This document shows, piece by piece, positions 15,827-24,882 of a DNA stretch of 64,000 nucleotides. The notes under the pieces were generated by a model. The model saw only the letters and a list, made by a program, of their open reading frames with translations. It was not told where the DNA came from and searched no databases. The DNA comes from Bradyrhizobium sp. 141. Its GTDB lineage: Bacteria > Pseudomonadota > Alphaproteobacteria > Rhizobiales > Xanthobacteraceae. Location: positions 372,001-436,000 of the forward strand of contig NZ_JADPKR010000082.1 in NCBI RefSeq assembly GCF_023074055.1. Direction: 5' to 3'. Both the position numbers and the translations under genes were made by a program. Numbering within the stretch: position 1 is the first letter of the stretch; the number at the start of each line of letters is the position of its first letter.

Positions 15827-17674
15827 TCATGACACGGCCTTGCGGAGCGGGGTCACCTTGAGGTGATCCTGGTGGTCGCCAATGGCTTTCGCGATGAAAC
15901 GGGCGGTGATCGGCGAGCCGTCATAGTGCACGATCGGCACCAGCCGCACCGGGTCGATGCCGTTCTCGTTGACGATGAGCTGGCGGAGCTGGCTGTCGCG
16001 GTTCTGTTCGACCACGTAGACGAAGTCGTGCTCGGCGAGGAAGCTCGCCACGCTCGAATGGAACGGGAAGGCGCGGATGCGCAGGCGGTCGAGCTGGTGC
16101 CCGCGCGCTTCCAGCAGGCCAATCGCCTCGTCCATCGCCGGCGAGGTGGACCCGAAATAGATCACGCCATATTTGGTCGGTCGCTCCGCATTAGCCTGCA
16201 GCGGCCGCGGCACCAGGTCCTGTGCGGTCTCGAATTTACGCATCAGGCGCTGCATGTTGTCGGCGTAGACCGAGCCTTCCTCGGAATAGCGCGCATAGCG
16301 GTCGCGTGAGGTGCCGCGGGTAAAATAGGAGCCCTTGGTCGGATGCGTGCCGGGATAGGTGCGGTAGGGAATGCCGTCACCGTCGACGTCGAGATAGCGG
16401 CCGAAGTCGCGGCCCTCATCCAGCATCTCCGTGGTCATCACCTTGCCGCGGTCATATTGCTTGGCGTCGTCCCATTTCAGCGGGCGACAGAGCCGGTGGT
16501 TCATGCCGATGTCGAGGTCGAGCATCAGGAAGATCGTGGTCTGGAGCCGCTCGGCGAGATCGAACGCGGCGGCCGCGAATTCGAAGGCCTCCGCGGGATC
16601 TTCGGGGAACAGCAGCACATGCTTGGTGTCGCCGTGCGAAGCATAGGCGCAGGCGATGATGTCGCATTGCTGGGTGCGGGTCGGCATGCCCGTGGAGGGG
16701 CCGGCGCGCTGGATGTTCATGATCACGGCCGGGATCTCGGCAAAGTACGAGAGGCCGATGAACTCGGTCATCAAGGAGATGCCGGGACCGGAGGTCGCGG
16801 TGAAGGCGCGGGCGCCGTTCCAGGACGCGCCGATCACGATGCCGATGGAGGCCAGCTCATCCTCGCCCTGCACGATGGCGTATTTGGCTTTGCCCGTCTC
16901 GGGATCGTGTCGGTACTTCTTGCAATGCGCGGTGAAGGCCTCCGCCACGGATGAGGACGGTGTGATCGGATACCAGGCGCAGACGGTGGCGCCGCCATAG
17001 ACCGCGCCGAGCGCGGCGGCGCTGTTGCCCTCGATGAAGATGCGGTCGCCGACTTTGTCGGACTTCTTCACCCGAAGCCCGGTCGGGCACTTCAGGTTCT
17101 GCAGCGCCCAGTCGCGGCCGAGATGCAGCGCATGGACGTTGGAGGAGAGCAGTTTCTCCTTGCCCTTGTATTGCTCGCCGATCAGTTGCTCGATCAGCTT
17201 CGGATCCATGTCGAGCAGCGCCGATAGCGCGCCGAGATAGATGATGTTCTTGAACAGCTGGCGCTGGCGCGGATCGGTGTAGGTCGAGTTGGTGATGGCG
17301 GTTAAGGGGACGCCGATCACGGTGATGTCGTCGCGGAATTTGGTCGACGGCATCGGCTTGGTGGAATCGTAGAACAAATAGCCGCCTGGCTCGATGCCGG
17401 CGACGTCCTTGTCCCAGGTCTGCGGGTTCATGGCGACCATCATGTCGACGCCGCCCCGGGCGCCGAGATGGCCGTCTTCGGTGACCCGCACCTCGTACCA
17501 GGTCGGCAGGCCCTGGATGTTGGAGGGGAAGATGTTGCGCGGGGACACCGGCACGCCGTGACGCAGGATCGCGCGCGCGAACATCTCGTTGGCGCTGGCC
17601 GAACCCGAGCCGTTAACGTTGGCGAAGCGGACGACGAAGTCGTTTACGCTGCTGATCGGCTTCTTGTCGGGCAT
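15827..17674 (-). CDS. korA: 2-oxoacid:ferredoxin oxidoreductase, fused gamma-alpha subunit
   Basis: A 615-residue subunit. Residues 1-190 are the gamma (CoA-side, Rossmann-like) domain, FVVRFANVNGSGSASANEMFARAIL, and about 195-615 are the alpha part, with GNSAAALGAVYGGATVCAWYPITPSSSVAE (read in pieces) and TSGPGISLMTEFIGLSYFAEIPAVI. Start at 17674 is chosen because MPDKKPISSVNDF begins the conserved domain; the ORF upstream overlaps the flavoprotein. Its start lies 31 bases inside the end of the GltD-like gene, so expression is coupled. The pair korAB would feed low-potential electrons to ferredoxin. Confidence 0.9.
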   Translation of the reverse strand: MPDKKPISSVNDFVVRFANVNGSGSASANEMFARAILRHGVPVSPRNIFPSNIQGLPTWYEVRVTEDGHLGARGGVDMMVAMNPQTWDKDVAGIEPGGYLFYDSTKPMPSTKFRDDITVIGVPLTAITNSTYTDPRQRQLFKNIIYLGALSALLDMDPKLIEQLIGEQYKGKEKLLSSNVHALHLGRDWALQNLKCPTGLRVKKSDKVGDRIFIEGNSAAALGAVYGGATVCAWYPITPSSSVAEAFTAHCKKYRHDPETGKAKYAIVQGEDELASIGIVIGASWNGARAFTATSGPGISLMTEFIGLSYFAEIPAVIMNIQRAGPSTGMPTRTQQCDIIACAYASHGDTKHVLLFPEDPAEAFEFAAAAFDLAERLQTTIFLMLDLDIGMNHRLCRPLKWDDAKQYDRGKVMTTEMLDEGRDFGRYLDVDGDGIPYRTYPGTHPTKGSYFTRGTSRDRYARYSEEGSVYADNMQRLMRKFETAQDLVPRPLQANAERPTKYGVIYFGSTSPAMDEAIGLLEARGHQLDRLRIRAFPFHSSVASFLAEHDFVYVVEQNRDSQLRQLIVNENGIDPVRLVPIVHYDGSPITARFIAKAIGDHQDHLKVTPLRKAVS

Positions 17675-19443
17675 GTCGAACCTGCGTGGGTCATCTCGAT
17701 GAAATATTTCTGCATGTCCCAGGCGCCGGTGGGACAACGCTCGGCGCACAGCCCACAATGCAGGCAGACGTCCTCGTCCTTCACCATGACGCGCCCGGTC
17801 TTGAGATCCGAGGAGACGTAGAGATCCTGGTCCGGATGCGGCGAGGGCGCCTTCAGGCGCTGGCGCAGATCGCTTTCCTCGCCGTTACCGGTGAAGGTGA
17901 TGCAATCCATTGGGCAGATGTCCACGCAGGCATCGCATTCGATGCAGAGCGAGGTCGAGAACACCGTCTGCACGTCGCAGTTCAGGCAGCGCTCGGCTTC
18001 GCCCAAGGCCAGCTTGACGTCGTAGCCGAGCTCGACCTCGGCGCGGATGTCCTTCAGCGCGACGACCTTGTCGCGATGCGGCACCTTGTAACGCTTGTCG
18101 ATGGAGATGTCGTTGTCATAGCTCCACTCATGGATGCCCATCTTCTGCGATGAGACCTGCACGTCCGGCAGCGGGCGCTCGGTAATGTCCTCGCCCGAGA
18201 GCATCTTGTGGATCGACAGCGCGGCGTCATGGCCCTGCGCCACCGCCCAGATGATGTTCTTCGGCCCGAACGCGGCGTCGCCGCCGAAGAACACCTTTGG
18301 ATTGGTCGAGACGAAGGTTTTCGGATCGACCTTGGGCATGTGCCATTTGTCGAACTCGATGCCGCAATCCTGTTCGATCCAGGGAAAGGCGTTTTCCTGG
18401 CCGACCGCGACCAGCACGTCGTCGCAGGCGATGGTCTCATCCGGCTCGCCCGACGGCACGAGGTTGCGCCGGCCCTTGGCGTCGTACTCGGCTTTCACCT
18501 TCTGGAAGGTGACGCCGATCAGCTTGCCGGCGACATGCTTGAAAGCCACCGGAACCATGTAATTGAGGATCGGAATATCCTCATGGAGCGCGTCTTCCTT
18601 CTCCCAAGGCGAGGCCTTCATCTCCTCGAAGCCGGAGCGGACGACAACCTTGACACTCTCGCCGCCGAGGCGGCGCGCGGTGCGGCAGCAATCCATCGCG
18701 GTGTTGCCGCCGCCGAGCACGATCACGCGCTTGCCGATCTTGTCGATGTGGCCAAAGGAGACCGAGGACAGCCAGTCGATGCCGATATGGATGTTGGCGG
18801 CTGCCTCTTTCCGGCCGGGAATGTCGAGCTCGCGGCCGCGCGGCGCGCCGGAGCCGACGAAGATCGCGTCGTACTTCTCCCCGAGCAGCGCCTTCATGCT
18901 CTCGATGCGGTGGCCGCCTTTGAACTCGACGCCGAGACCCAGGATGTAGCCGGTCTCCTCGTCAATGACGGAATTCGGCAGGCGGAATTTCGGGATCTGC
19001 GTGCGCATCATGCCGCCGGCTTCCGGATCGCCGTCGAACACGGTGCAGTGATAGCCGAGCGGCGCGAGATCGCGCGCCACCGTCAGCGAGGCCGGGCCGC
19101 CGCCGACGAAGGCGACGCGCTTGCCGTTCTTCGCTGCGGGGCGCGGCAGGCGCTGCTTGATGTCGTCCTTGAAATCGGCGGCCACGCGCTTGAGCCGGCA
19201 GATCGCGACCGGCGTTTCCTCGACGCGTCCGCGGCGGCAAGCCGGCTCGCAGGGACGATCGCAGGTGCGTCCCAGAATTCCGGGAAACACGTTCGATTTC
19301 CAATTGATCATGTAGGCGTCGCTATAGCGGCCTTGTGCGATCAGTCGGATGTATTCGGGAACCGGGGTGTGCGCAGGACAGGCCCATTGGCAATCGACCA
19401 CTTTGTGAAAGTAGTCGGGGGCCGCAATATCGGTCGGTTTCAT
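17644..19443 (-). CDS. GltD-like FAD/NAD(P)H oxidoreductase with C-terminal ferredoxin domains
   Basis: A 599-residue flavoprotein. N-terminal Fe-S ligand motifs CQWACPAHTPVPEYI and CDRPCEPACRRG match the glutamate synthase small-subunit family. FAD is bound at VGGGPASLTVARDLAPLG (~110) and NAD(P)H at VLGGGNTAMDCCRTARRLGG (~250). After residue ~490 come two 4Fe-4S clusters: CIECDACVDICPMDC and CLHCGLCAERCPTGA. No large GltB subunit is nearby. It is first in the kor operon and overlaps korA by 31 bases, so it probably passes electrons between NAD(P)H and the ferredoxin used by KorAB. The direction of flow is inference. Confidence 0.9.
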   Translation of the reverse strand: MKPTDIAAPDYFHKVVDCQWACPAHTPVPEYIRLIAQGRYSDAYMINWKSNVFPGILGRTCDRPCEPACRRGRVEETPVAICRLKRVAADFKDDIKQRLPRPAAKNGKRVAFVGGGPASLTVARDLAPLGYHCTVFDGDPEAGGMMRTQIPKFRLPNSVIDEETGYILGLGVEFKGGHRIESMKALLGEKYDAIFVGSGAPRGRELDIPGRKEAAANIHIGIDWLSSVSFGHIDKIGKRVIVLGGGNTAMDCCRTARRLGGESVKVVVRSGFEEMKASPWEKEDALHEDIPILNYMVPVAFKHVAGKLIGVTFQKVKAEYDAKGRRNLVPSGEPDETIACDDVLVAVGQENAFPWIEQDCGIEFDKWHMPKVDPKTFVSTNPKVFFGGDAAFGPKNIIWAVAQGHDAALSIHKMLSGEDITERPLPDVQVSSQKMGIHEWSYDNDISIDKRYKVPHRDKVVALKDIRAEVELGYDVKLALGEAERCLNCDVQTVFSTSLCIECDACVDICPMDCITFTGNGEESDLRQRLKAPSPHPDQDLYVSSDLKTGRVMVKDEDVCLHCGLCAERCPTGAWDMQKYFIEMTHAGSTCPTRSRSAA

Positions 19444-19527
19444 TCCTACCCTGTCCGCGCAGGCTCAAAGACCCGGCGGCCTCTTCTGAGCTTGGCGAAC
19501 GCTTAACGCGCGTCGATCTGGTTTCTG

Positions 19528-19539
19528 AATGACGTCATT
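19528..19539 (-). promoter_or_regulatory. 12-bp perfect palindrome upstream of the kor operon
   Basis: AATGACGTCATT is a perfect dyad 84-96 bases upstream of the first gene's ATG at 19443, inside the 236-base gap shared with the 19680 gene's end. It could be an operator or activator site. No regulator gene is adjacent, so the protein that would bind it is unknown. Confidence 0.4.
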
Positions 19540-19679
19540 GGGTTAGCTTATTAGAACCCTTCCGAAGTACAACGGCAAATTTGCGCGCTTCCCCTGTTTC
19601 ATAGGAGCCAAGCGCGCACAGCATTAACGGCGCGGACGATGTGCGTGCGGTGCAGCATGTTGCAATGCGTGTGAGCGCG

Positions 19680-20357
19680 TCAGCCGCGCGCGATGTCGCT
19701 CTTCGCCAGATCCCACATCAGGCTGTAAGTGCCGACCGAGACGGGGAGCGGGAAGGGCGTCGCGGCAGGGCCGGTGAAGCGTTCGGCAATCACGGCCGAG
19801 ACCGCGCCGACATGCGTGCCGTCGATCAGCACGAACCAGTCGCGGGCGCCTTCATTGCGCACCGCCGGAATGCCCGCCGTTGCGCCCGACAATTCCGGCT
19901 CGCTTTCGAGCAGATGCATCGAGATGATGCCGTCGCGCCCTTCGGGCCTGAGCTTGTCTTGCAATGCATCACGCCAGGACGCGGCATTGTCCGGCGTCGG
20001 CCGCAGCCGCACCACGCCGAGCGCAGCCCCGCGCCCGGTACCGTTGCTGATGGTAATGCGCGCGACGACGCGCAGCATGTCCTTGAAGCGCGCCATGCTG
20101 CGCCGCGACCAGTCGGTCTGATTGGCGAGCCGCGCCCGGTAGGCGGGACTGTCGAGCACGTCGAGTGTCGCGGTCGAGTACAGCGAGAGATATTTGGGGT
20201 TGGCGGCATGCGCGACATAGCGCCGTGCTTCGAGGAATCCGTCGATCGCGACCCGCTCTTCCAGATGCTCGCGATCGTACCAGCGGTTGAAATCGGCCTC
20301 ATCGGCTGCATCGACATTCATCGACGTCAGCAGCATGCCTTTCCCGGCGAGCGGCAT
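19680..20357 (-). CDS. Dimeric alpha/beta-barrel-like protein of unknown function
   Basis: A 225-residue protein. The start MPLAGKGMLLTSMNVDAADEADFNRWYDREHLEERV resembles two-domain alpha/beta-barrel proteins (an NRWYDxEHL motif is typical of EthD/DUF4286-like folds), and the second half repeats the fold (NAASWRDALQDKLRPEGRDG). Such folds bind small hydrophobic ligands or act on them; the role here is unknown. No signal peptide. It follows the iminopeptidase gene by 13 bases on the same strand and may be the last gene of the pqq operon. Confidence 0.75.
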   Translation of the reverse strand: MPLAGKGMLLTSMNVDAADEADFNRWYDREHLEERVAIDGFLEARRYVAHAANPKYLSLYSTATLDVLDSPAYRARLANQTDWSRRSMARFKDMLRVVARITISNGTGRGAALGVVRLRPTPDNAASWRDALQDKLRPEGRDGIISMHLLESEPELSGATAGIPAVRNEGARDWFVLIDGTHVGAVSAVIAERFTGPAATPFPLPVSVGTYSLMWDLAKSDIARG

Positions 20358-20370
20358 TCTTCTTGTCCTC

Positions 20371-21357
20371 TCATCGCCCGATCTTCGATGCGAGGTCGGC
20401 GATCGACTTCATCACCGCATCCCTCACGCCGGCATCATAGAGCGAATGCCCGGCTCCTTCCACGACGCGAAGCTCGGAACCGGGCCATACTTTCGTTAGT
20501 GCCTGCGATGTCTCAGGAGGACACAGCAGATCGTAGCGGCCCTGGATGATGATGCCGGGAATGCCTGTGAGCCGGCCCGCGTTCCGCAACAGCTGCTCTT
20601 CGCTCATGAAGGAGTTGTTGATGAAGTAATGCGCCTCCATGAACGGCGTCGCCGGCAGCGTGCGCCAGACGTTCAACGAGGCCAGGTCGAGCCGCGTCTT
20701 GGCGGGCTTGTGCTCGGACAAGGCGCGCTCGGTGTCGTGCCAGGCACGTGCCGCCGGTCCGTGAACGGCAGGATCGGCATCGAGGATGCGGCGCCAATAG
20801 GCGTCCACCGGCCGCGCTTGCTCTTCCCTTGGCAGCACACTCAGAAAATCCTCATAGAGCGCGGGATAGAATTGCGGCAGGCGCGAGGTGAACGCCGTCT
20901 CGACCTCCGTCCGCGTGCCGAGAAACGTCGCGCGCAGCGCAATGCCGGACACGCGCTCGGGATGCGCCTGCGCGTACGCCAGCGCCAGCGTCGCGCCCCA
21001 GGAGCCTCCGACCACCATCCAGCGTGTGATGCCGAATTTCTCGCGGATCTTCTCCATGTCCGCCATCAGGTGCGCCGTGGTGTTGTGCTCGCGCGATGCC
21101 TTGGGACGGCTGCGGCCGCAGCCGCGCTGGTCGAACAGCACCGCATGCATACGCTCGGGATCAAAAAGCCGGCGATGGTCGGGCTGGCAGCCTGAGCCGG
21201 GCCCGCCGTGCAGATAGATCGCGGGGATACCGTCGCTGCGGCCGACGCTCTCGACATAGATCTCATGGCCGTCACCGACGTCGAGCATGTCGGAGGTCAG
21301 CGGCGCAAAGGGATCGGCACGCCTGGCGGATGCGGCCGCGTCGGCGTCAGGTCCCAT
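20371..21357 (-). CDS. pip: Proline iminopeptidase (S33 alpha/beta hydrolase)
   Basis: A 328-residue alpha/beta hydrolase that releases N-terminal proline from peptides. The oxyanion motif HGGPGSGCQPDHRRLFDP, the strand FDQRGCGRSRP and the nucleophile elbow GGSWGATLAL are all intact; AGHSLYD near the C-terminus holds the catalytic histidine. I use the ATG at 21357, the first with family-like sequence after it; it lies 11 bases inside the end of pqqE. The overlap places it in the pqq operon. PqqA has prolines at residues 6 and 12, so a role in trimming that peptide is possible but unproven. Confidence 0.9.
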   Translation of the reverse strand: MGPDADAAASARRADPFAPLTSDMLDVGDGHEIYVESVGRSDGIPAIYLHGGPGSGCQPDHRRLFDPERMHAVLFDQRGCGRSRPKASREHNTTAHLMADMEKIREKFGITRWMVVGGSWGATLALAYAQAHPERVSGIALRATFLGTRTEVETAFTSRLPQFYPALYEDFLSVLPREEQARPVDAYWRRILDADPAVHGPAARAWHDTERALSEHKPAKTRLDLASLNVWRTLPATPFMEAHYFINNSFMSEEQLLRNAGRLTGIPGIIIQGRYDLLCPPETSQALTKVWPGSELRVVEGAGHSLYDAGVRDAVMKSIADLASKIGR

Positions 21358-22528
21358 TCTCGGATTCCAGGGTGCCGCCGGCGAAGTTGCGATAGAGGAA
21401 TCGGCTGGTCTCGCCCTCGGCCTCGCGCTCGGCCTGCTTGAAGATGGTCTCGTGCAGCGGCGACAGCGCGCAGGCCGGATCGGTATTAGCGGCATCGCCG
21501 GTCAGCGCAAAGGCCTGGCAGCGGCAGCCACCGAAATCGATCTCGCGGAATTCGCAAGTCTTGCACGGCTCCTTCATCCAGCCGGTGCCGCGATAGCGGT
21601 TGAAGGCCTCGGAGTTCTGCCAGATCCAGGCGATCGAATGGTTGGAGCGCACCGACTCGAACTCGAGCCCGGTGATGCTCTCGGCGGCGTGACAGGGCAG
21701 CACCTTGCCCGCGGGCGAGATGTTGAAGAACTGCCGGCCCCAGCCGCCCATGCATTTCTTCGGCCGCAGCGCGTAATAGTCGGGAACGACGTAATCGATC
21801 GTCAGCCGGCCCTTGAGCCGCTCGCGCGCCTCCTCGACGATTTCAGTGCACTCATCCAGCTGCGCCACCGTCGGCATCAGCGCGGCGCGGTTCTTCAGCG
21901 CCCAGCCATAGTACTGGACATTGGCGACCTCGAGCCGGTCGGCGTCGAGATCGACAGACATCTGGATGATGTCAGGAAGCTGGTGCAAATTCTGCCGATG
22001 CATCACCGCGTTCACGGTCAGCGGCAAATCGAGCTCGCGCGTCCATTTCGCGACTTCAAGCTTCTTGCGATGGCCGTTCCTGTAGCCGGCGACTCGATCG
22101 GCGAGGCCTTCCTCGACGCCCTGGAAGCTGATCTGCACATGGCACAGCCCGGCATCCGCGAGCTCGCTCAGCCGCTCGCGCGTCAGCAGCACCGCGGAGG
22201 TGATGAGGTTGGTGTAGAGCCCGACGTCGCTGGCATGCTTGACCAGTTCGACCAAGTCTTTGCGCGCCGTCGGCTCGCCGCCGGAGAAATGCACCTGGAG
22301 CACGCCGATCTCGGCAAGCTCGCTCAGCACCTTCTTCCACTCTTCCGTCGTCAACTCTTTGCCGGAGCGGTCAAGCTCGACGGGATTGGAGCAATAGGGG
22401 CATTGCAGCGGGCAGCGATGGGTGATCTCGAGCAGCACCGCGAGCGGAATGCCGAAGGTCTCCGCCGTCGAGCGCTGCTTCTCCAGCACCGCGAGGCTGT
22501 CGCTGGGTGGGATGGTCACGTCGCTCAT
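21347..22528 (-). CDS. pqqE: PqqA peptide cyclase (radical SAM)
   Basis: A 393-residue radical-SAM enzyme that forms the C-C bond between glutamate and tyrosine in PqqA, the first step of PQQ synthesis. The SAM cluster is C39-x3-C43-x2-C46 (THRCPLQCPYCSNP), with FSGGEPTARKDL as the SAM-binding GGE motif. The SPASM domain cysteines are in KKCMGGWGRQFF, KVLPCHAAE and CKTCEFREIDFGGCRC. It overlaps pqqD by four bases (ATGA). Complete and of typical length. Confidence 0.97.
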   Translation of the reverse strand: MSDVTIPPSDSLAVLEKQRSTAETFGIPLAVLLEITHRCPLQCPYCSNPVELDRSGKELTTEEWKKVLSELAEIGVLQVHFSGGEPTARKDLVELVKHASDVGLYTNLITSAVLLTRERLSELADAGLCHVQISFQGVEEGLADRVAGYRNGHRKKLEVAKWTRELDLPLTVNAVMHRQNLHQLPDIIQMSVDLDADRLEVANVQYYGWALKNRAALMPTVAQLDECTEIVEEARERLKGRLTIDYVVPDYYALRPKKCMGGWGRQFFNISPAGKVLPCHAAESITGLEFESVRSNHSIAWIWQNSEAFNRYRGTGWMKEPCKTCEFREIDFGGCRCQAFALTGDAANTDPACALSPLHETIFKQAEREAEGETSRFLYRNFAGGTLESENGT

Positions 22529-22836
22529 GACGTCTTCTCCCTGATCTCGGTGAGGAAGCCCTTGTCGGCGAGGTCCTGCAGCATGACGATGACGTCGGCC
22601 AGGATCGCCTCGCGCGGCGCTGCGTATTTCGCCGCGAGCTGATCAGACACGTCGCCGACACTGCGCTTGCCGTCGCAGAGTTGCAAGACCTCGACCGCGA
22701 TCTCGTCGGGCGCCAGCACCCGCTCCGGCGCCAGGATCACCCAGACTTGTCGCGTCTCGTCATATTTCAGCTTGGCATGCCGCGGCAGCACCGGGCGGCT
22801 TGCCTCGCTGACGCTGATATTGCGCGGCCCGGCCAT
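22525..22836 (-). CDS. pqqD: PQQ biosynthesis peptide chaperone
   Basis: A 103-residue protein that holds PqqA and presents it to PqqE. The core reads RPVLPRHAKLKYDETRQVWVILAPERVL, read in pieces, then VEVLQLCDGKRSVGDVSDQLA and VIVMLQDLADKGFL, the winged-helix PqqD pattern. I set the start at the ATG at 22836, which has GAGGGA upstream and lies 10 bases after pqqC; an upstream extension inside pqqC is not family-like. Confidence 0.95.
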   Translation of the reverse strand: MAGPRNISVSEASRPVLPRHAKLKYDETRQVWVILAPERVLAPDEIAVEVLQLCDGKRSVGDVSDQLAAKYAAPREAILADVIVMLQDLADKGFLTEIREKTS

Positions 22837-22846
22837 CGCTGTTCCC

Positions 22847-23626
22847 TCAGCTCGCTTTGGGCACGAACGCGCCCGGCGGAATGTGGCCCTCGACATAGGC
22901 GTGCTGGAGCGCATCGAGCTGCACCCACAAGACGTTGGTCTTGAAGATCAGCGCGTTGCACACCTGCGCGCGCTGCTCCGGCGTCGTGGCGTGCGCCTTG
23001 ACATAGTCGAGCGCAAAGCCGGCATCGCGCGGCGCCTGGGCCAGGCGGCGCTTGAAATAGCTCATGATGTCGGGGTTGACGAAGTCATAGTGCTCCAGCA
23101 TGCCGGCGATGCGCTCTTCGTGCAGGTTCGGCGCGAACAATTCGGTGAGCGAGGAGGCGATCGCCTCCAGCGGGCTCTTCTCGCGACAATAGTGGACATA
23201 GGCCTCCACCGCGAAGCGCGTCGCCGGCAAAATGCCTTCCGTCGATTCCACATAGGCCGTGTCGAGACCGAGGCCTTCGGTCAGCTTCAGCCAGCGCTCG
23301 ATGCCGCCTTCGGAGCCGACATCGCCGTCGTGGTCCTCGATGCGGTGGCGCCATTCCAGGCGGGTAGCGCGGTCGCGGAAGCGCGAGATCACCACCGCGT
23401 CCTTGATTGGAATCGTGCTCTGGTAATAATAGCGGTTCAGCGCCCAGGCCTGCACCTGGCCCTTGTTAAGCTTGCCGCCGTGCAGCAGCTTATGAAACGG
23501 ATGCAGGCTGTGATAGCGCGTCGCTCCGATATGGCGCAGCGTCGCCTCGAGCTCATCGGCGCTGGTAAGCCGGATGTCCTTGCCGATCGAGAGCGCAGTT
23601 ATTCCAGTCATTGACGCCGCATTCAC
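22847..23626 (-). CDS. pqqC: Pyrroloquinoline-quinone synthase
   Basis: A 259-residue cofactor-free oxidase that carries out the last ring-closing, oxygen-dependent step of PQQ synthesis. It has the PqqC pattern RYHSLHPFHKLLHGGKLNKGQ, ALNRYYYQSTIPIKDAVV and EHYDFVNPDIMSYFKRRL, with the histidine-rich active site. The GTG start at 23626 is supported by GGAG eight bases before it; it overlaps the pqqB stop by four bases (GTGA). An ATG five codons later is the alternative. Confidence 0.96.
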   Translation of the reverse strand: MNAASMTGITALSIGKDIRLTSADELEATLRHIGATRYHSLHPFHKLLHGGKLNKGQVQAWALNRYYYQSTIPIKDAVVISRFRDRATRLEWRHRIEDHDGDVGSEGGIERWLKLTEGLGLDTAYVESTEGILPATRFAVEAYVHYCREKSPLEAIASSLTELFAPNLHEERIAGMLEHYDFVNPDIMSYFKRRLAQAPRDAGFALDYVKAHATTPEQRAQVCNALIFKTNVLWVQLDALQHAYVEGHIPPGAFVPKAS

Positions 23627-24552
23627 AGCACGATCTCCGTTCCGTCGGCCGGTATCTGCCAGCCTGCCGCCTCCGTGGCCTTGCGCTCCGGGGAGGCAGG
23701 CAGCAGCGCCGGGTTCGAGTTATTGATATGCAGAAAGACCTTCCTGTCGAGTGTGAGGTCGGCCAGCCGTGCGATGGCGCCGGCCTCGCCGGACATGGCG
23801 ACATGGCCCATGCTCTTGCCGGTCTTGTGGCCGAGCCCGGCCCTGATCATCTCGTCGTCCTGCCAGACCGTGCCGTCGAAAAACACCAGCGCGGCGCCGT
23901 CGATCTCGGCCTTGAGCGCATCGGTGACCTCGGCGCAGGCTGCGATGAAGTAGAAGCACTTGCCGGTCGCCTTGTCGGTGATCTTCAGCCCCAGCGTATC
24001 GCCGTCGCCGCTCTCCCCGCCGGGATGCGCCTTGCCTTCCAGATACCAGGCGGACTTGCCTGAGACTGCGAAGGGCAGCACCTCCAGGCCCGAGCGCGCG
24101 CCGTCGGTGAGGCGCGGCTCGAATGGCTCGCCGATAGCCATCGGCTGGCGCCGCACGTGCTTCTCGTTCAGCACGTTGAAGATGCTGTTGCTGGCAAGGA
24201 TCGCCAGCACCTTCTCGTGCGCATAGATCGTGAACGGCGAGCTCTCGCGCATCGACAGCAGGCCCGCCACCGCGTCCACTTCGCTGTTGGTCAGGATCAC
24301 GCCCGCAATCGGCGTATGGCGCAGCGCCCCGGTCTTGGGGTGCAGTTGCGGCGTGGCATTCAATTGCTGGCGCAAATCGGGGGAGGCATTGATCAGGAAC
24401 CAATGCTCGTCGTCGCCGCTGAAGGCGACCGAGGCTTGGGTTCTCTGAAGCTCTGGGCCGTTTTCACGGGCCGCCCGGCAACCCTCGCAGCCGCAATTCC
24501 ATTGCGGCACTCCGCCACCGGCTGCGGCGCCCAGGACGACGACGCGAAGCAT
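23623..24552 (-). CDS. pqqB: PQQ biosynthesis protein PqqB (metallo-beta-lactamase fold)
   Basis: A 309-residue metallo-beta-lactamase-fold protein of the PQQ pathway, probably the hydroxylase acting on the Glu-Tyr intermediate. The start MLRVVVLGAAAGGGVPQWNC, the CxxC-like zinc pair in NCGCEGCRAA and the ending LLPASPERKATEAAGWQIPADG in pieces are all typical. It follows pqqA by 133 bases and couples to pqqC through a four-base overlap. Confidence 0.96.
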   Translation of the reverse strand: MLRVVVLGAAAGGGVPQWNCGCEGCRAARENGPELQRTQASVAFSGDDEHWFLINASPDLRQQLNATPQLHPKTGALRHTPIAGVILTNSEVDAVAGLLSMRESSPFTIYAHEKVLAILASNSIFNVLNEKHVRRQPMAIGEPFEPRLTDGARSGLEVLPFAVSGKSAWYLEGKAHPGGESGDGDTLGLKITDKATGKCFYFIAACAEVTDALKAEIDGAALVFFDGTVWQDDEMIRAGLGHKTGKSMGHVAMSGEAGAIARLADLTLDRKVFLHINNSNPALLPASPERKATEAAGWQIPADGTEIVL

Positions 24553-24685
24553 GATCCGTCTCCTGGAGGCAACGTCGCCAGGTGGATCTCAGGCCGACAC
24601 AGTTTTTGTCTTCCGGAAACTGATTGTGACCGAAAGAACGTGGGCCGAAAGATCCACCTGCACAGAACGCAAACTCACCAACCGC

Positions 24686-24766
24686 TTACTTGCGGGTGGC
24701 GCTCACATACATGTTGATTTCCATGCCGCAGGGCACTTCGACGATCTTCGGGGCTTTCCAGGCCAT
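24686..24766 (-). CDS. pqqA: PQQ precursor peptide PqqA, 26 residues
   Basis: The ribosomally made precursor of PQQ. The peptide has E16 and Y20 in the invariant E-x3-Y spacing (GMEINMYVS); these two side chains become the cofactor. The ATG at 24766 has GGAG upstream. It heads pqqABCDE on the minus strand. The flanking prolines at residues 6 and 12 matter for how the linked core could be cut free. No pqqF/pqqG protease gene is in the window. Confidence 0.96.
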   Translation of the reverse strand: MAWKAPKIVEVPCGMEINMYVSATRK

Positions 24767-24882
24767 ATTGGCACTCCATTTTCGCGAAATCGGACGTATC
24801 CGCCCGGCCGTTAAGTTAGTGCGCGCCGAAAACTTCGCCAGTGAAATTTTCCCGAGAAAGGCCATGTTGCGGCGCGAAAAGT

